From: CAZJYI01 sp964550025
Lineage (GTDB): Bacteria; Verrucomicrobiota; Kiritimatiellia; UBA8416; CAYOBW01
Assembly: GCA_964550025.1 (NCBI GenBank)
Contig: CAZJYI010000096.1
Location: 1 to 43,608, forward strand
Length of the DNA stretch: 43,608 nucleotides
Direction of reading: 5' to 3'
In this document: in pieces, positions 41,792 to 43,608 of the stretch
How positions within the stretch are numbered: position 1 is the stretch's first letter
Layout: each line of letters begins with the position of its first letter
Translations under genes and position numbers: made by a program
Notes under the pieces: generated by a model
The model's input: the letters and a program-made list of their open reading frames with translations, nothing else
Databases searched by the model: none
Told to the model about the DNA's origin: nothing

Positions 41792-41868
41792 CCCGGTCGG
41801 CCGGAAGCCGACGCACTCGCGTGATCGCTGTTGACGGACCGGGTAGTTCTTGCGTATCTCAGTACGGC

Positions 41869-42606
41869 ATGAACGCAGTGTCTACATCGCTTTCCGACAG
41901 GGTCGTTATCGTAACCGGCGCCGGGCGGGGCATCGGGAGGAGCATCGCGCTCGCCGCGGCCGCGGAAGGTGCCGCCGTGGCGCTGGCAGCCAGATCGCGG
42001 GCCCAACTCGACGCGGTCTGCAGTGAGATTGCGAACGCTGGCGGGACAGCAGCTGTTTTTCCGACGGACATGGCCATCGAAGACGCAGTCCACGAACTGG
42101 TGGGGGCCGTCATCGCGCGTTTCGGCCGGCTCGATGCGATCGTCAACAACGCGGGCATCGGCTTGTTTGGCCCCCTCGCGGAGACGGCAACCGCCACGTG
42201 GGAAGGAATCATGGCCGTCAACGCCCGGGGCACGTTCATCCTGTGCCGCGAGGCCCTCCCTCACCTCAAACGGCAGCCCGTCTCGCATATCGTCAACATC
42301 ACGTCCGTTGTCGGCGTGAAGGGGTATGCCAACCAGTCGGCCTACAGCGCGTCCAAGCACGCAATCATGGGCATGACCAAGGCACTCGCGCGGGAAGTTC
42401 AGGCGGACGGTGTCCGTGTTCACGCAGTCTGCCCGGGCGGGGTCGATACCGACATGGTGGCGCAGTCGCGACCGGATCTTGACCGCACGATGCTCATCTC
42501 CCCGAAGGAGGTGGCGGACGTGGTCGTCTTTCTGCTGAGACAGACCGGCAACGCCGTCATCGATGAGATTCACATCCGGCGCCGCACTTCGACGCCATGG
42601 GCATGA
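41869..42606 (+). CDS. Short-chain dehydrogenase/reductase
   Basis: Classical NAD(P)-dependent SDR; substrate unknown. Cofactor motif TGAGRGIG (about residues 16-23), NNAGIG, catalytic serine in NITSVVG, and the tyrosine-lysine pair in YSASKHA. PGGVDTDMV follows. The 245-residue length is typical of the FabG/3-oxoacyl-ACP reductase branch but does not prove that function. I chose the ATG at 41869, because frames extending to 41644 would translate the REP-like pair. The C-terminus (IHIRRRTSTPWA) is in the usual position for this class. Confidence 0.88.
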   Translation: MNAVSTSLSDRVVIVTGAGRGIGRSIALAAAAEGAAVALAARSRAQLDAVCSEIANAGGTAAVFPTDMAIEDAVHELVGAVIARFGRLDAIVNNAGIGLFGPLAETATATWEGIMAVNARGTFILCREALPHLKRQPVSHIVNITSVVGVKGYANQSAYSASKHAIMGMTKALAREVQADGVRVHAVCPGGVDTDMVAQSRPDLDRTMLISPKEVADVVVFLLRQTGNAVIDEIHIRRRTSTPWA

Positions 42607-42759
42607 GGTATGGGAAGCGGTCGAGGCCGACCGCCCTGCATTGCCATTCCATGGGGCGCCGCGGGCCTCCGCGGCACCTTCGCAACCGCATTCCCGAATC
42701 GGTTCCGGCCATGGCAAGGATGGCCGCATGAGGCTGTGGCAGGTGCGGTCAGACGTGCA

Positions 42760-43458
42760 TCATGGGTAGGTCAACGTCGTCGAGCCATCGACGACGACTC
42801 TGAAACCCGTTATCGTTGAACCCGACCAGGTGACACTCGAGAAGGCGAGGTCGTGGCTCTCTCCCGGGTGCGCGGCGTCCTGGATGTCAGTGAAGTTCTG
42901 GGAGGTGAAGCCACTGGTGAGAGAGGCAGTCCAGGCGGAACCGTCATCCCAGAGACTGTTCACCGTGACGGCGTTCCCCGAGACGCCGCCAATGGACGGC
43001 GGAGTCGTCGTGGTACCGGTCGTGCCGCCGCCGGTACCGCTCCCCGTGTCCCCCGTCACCTGTTGCGCAGCAGCCGTGCCCGGCTCGGCCGTGTCCTGGG
43101 AAATCTGCTCTATCACGGCGGTGCCCTCGACACCGTACTGGTCTCTCGCGTGGACGACCTGCAGGCCGTTCTGGGCGCTGCGATAGTAGACGGCCGTCGG
43201 CCCGCCCCTGTGTTCCACCCGGCCCATTCCAGGATTGGCCACCGACCACTCGATGGGCTGGGAGAGATCGCGCATTCCCGCGGTAATCGTCAGCGTGAAC
43301 TGTGCGATGTTGCGACCGATCATGGTGTTGGCCGGCTCGATCGTCAAGGCGTTGCCGCTCCCACCATTTTCGCAACCGCCACCCAGCCACGCTACCGCAG
43401 CCAGAACAACTGAAAGAACCGCCGCCGCGGGCTTCGTTCGGGCAAAAAACTTCGTCAT
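42760..43458 (-). CDS. Lipoprotein with Ig-like region and low-complexity linker
   Basis: Signal peptide II: basic start MTKFFARTKP, hydrophobic AAAVLSVVLAAVAWL, lipobox GGGC with Cys29 as the lipidation site. An Ig-like beta region follows (TMIGRNIAQFTLTITAG; QPIEWSVANPGMGRV), then a Gly/Thr-rich linker (GTGGGTTGTTTTPPS) and a C-terminal beta domain (STITGFRVVVDG). It is probably anchored in the outer membrane or periplasm. The function is unknown. An AGGA lies about 9 bp before the ATG. It is the last complete gene of the window. Confidence 0.8.
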   Translation of the reverse strand: MTKFFARTKPAAAVLSVVLAAVAWLGGGCENGGSGNALTIEPANTMIGRNIAQFTLTITAGMRDLSQPIEWSVANPGMGRVEHRGGPTAVYYRSAQNGLQVVHARDQYGVEGTAVIEQISQDTAEPGTAAAQQVTGDTGSGTGGGTTGTTTTPPSIGGVSGNAVTVNSLWDDGSAWTASLTSGFTSQNFTDIQDAAHPGESHDLAFSSVTWSGSTITGFRVVVDGSTTLTYP

Positions 43459-43588
43459 CGTGGGATCCTCGCTCCTACCGCCTCGTCTCGCAAAACCTCA
43501 GAAAAACAGGTGCGAGGCTAGCAGCAAAACCACTCCCTATCAAGGACAAAGCGGAGCCTCGGGAGGATAACGTTCGAAGGCTGACAGG

Positions 43589-43608
43589 GGGCAGTTATCA
43601 GTGATCCG
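43589..43608. repeat. Start of another GATCAGT-family heptamer array
   Basis: GGGCAGT, TATCAGT and GATCCG reach the right edge in 7-bp phase, the same units as at 1867 and 19971. It presumably continues beyond the window. Confidence 0.7.

Noticed and set aside
1..43608. tRNA, rRNA or riboswitch genes
   Set aside because: I saw no cloverleaf with a GTTCGA-type arm in a gene-free position and no recognisable riboswitch core, though a manual scan can miss them.

Overview
The window is GC-rich, densely coded DNA from a Gram-negative-type bacterium. The most likely source is the PVC superphylum, perhaps Kiritimatiellota or a close relative; this is inference, because no rRNA or tRNA gene is present. 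Pointers are ADP-heptose (LPS core) genes, a sulfatase, a giant two-half FAD oxidoreductase with discoidin-like and HEAT segments, and secreted proteins with lamin-tail-like, Calx-beta and anchor-type domains whose C-termini resemble those of Verrucomicrobia and Kiritimatiellota.

Layout, left to right. 0-1.8 kb: tail of a probable dxs, then tlyA-nadK. 1.9-10.1 kb, minus strand: sulfatase, small membrane protein with a shifted leader, alpha/beta-hydrolase plus SGNH esterase fusion, giant FAD oxidoreductase; this looks like secreted or periplasmic catabolism. 10.2-12.0 kb: AT-richer two-gene cassette, an OLD/RecF-like AAA ATPase with a TOPRIM-like (DUF4276-type) partner, a candidate defence system. 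12.3-15.3 kb: hldD and the rfaE2-type adenylyltransferase (minus), then an exported amidase with three C-terminal repeats (plus). 15.6-20.1 kb: histidine kinase, sigma-54 response regulator and a GT-C-like membrane protein in one overlapping operon. 20.1-22.3 kb, minus: small membrane protein and GspL-like/GspM-like proteins. 22.5-26.5 kb: TPR protein behind a possible sigma-54 promoter, metallophosphoesterase, DUF985 cupin and a coiled-coil secreted protein. 26.5-33.4 kb: diaminopimelate decarboxylase, ketopantoate reductase, and two divergent secreted multidomain proteins, one with endonuclease I. 33.5-38.1 kb: Fbp/Pot-type ABC importer. 38.2-43.5 kb: membrane protein, exported protein, RHH/PIN toxin-antitoxin pair, Hsp20, an SDR and a lipoprotein.

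The most unusual feature lies between the genes. (1) Degenerate arrays of 7-bp repeats recur at about eight places; several have inverted arms and most carry a CAG or CAA core. One array is translated in frame as eight 7-residue repeats at the end of the GT-C-like protein, and gene stop codons repeatedly fall inside arrays. (2) At least four sequence families of GTAG-plus-hairpin elements, built like REP sequences, mostly occur as inverted pairs; one supplies the stop codon of the secreted nuclease. Neither a RAYT transposase nor any obvious maker of the heptamers is in the window.
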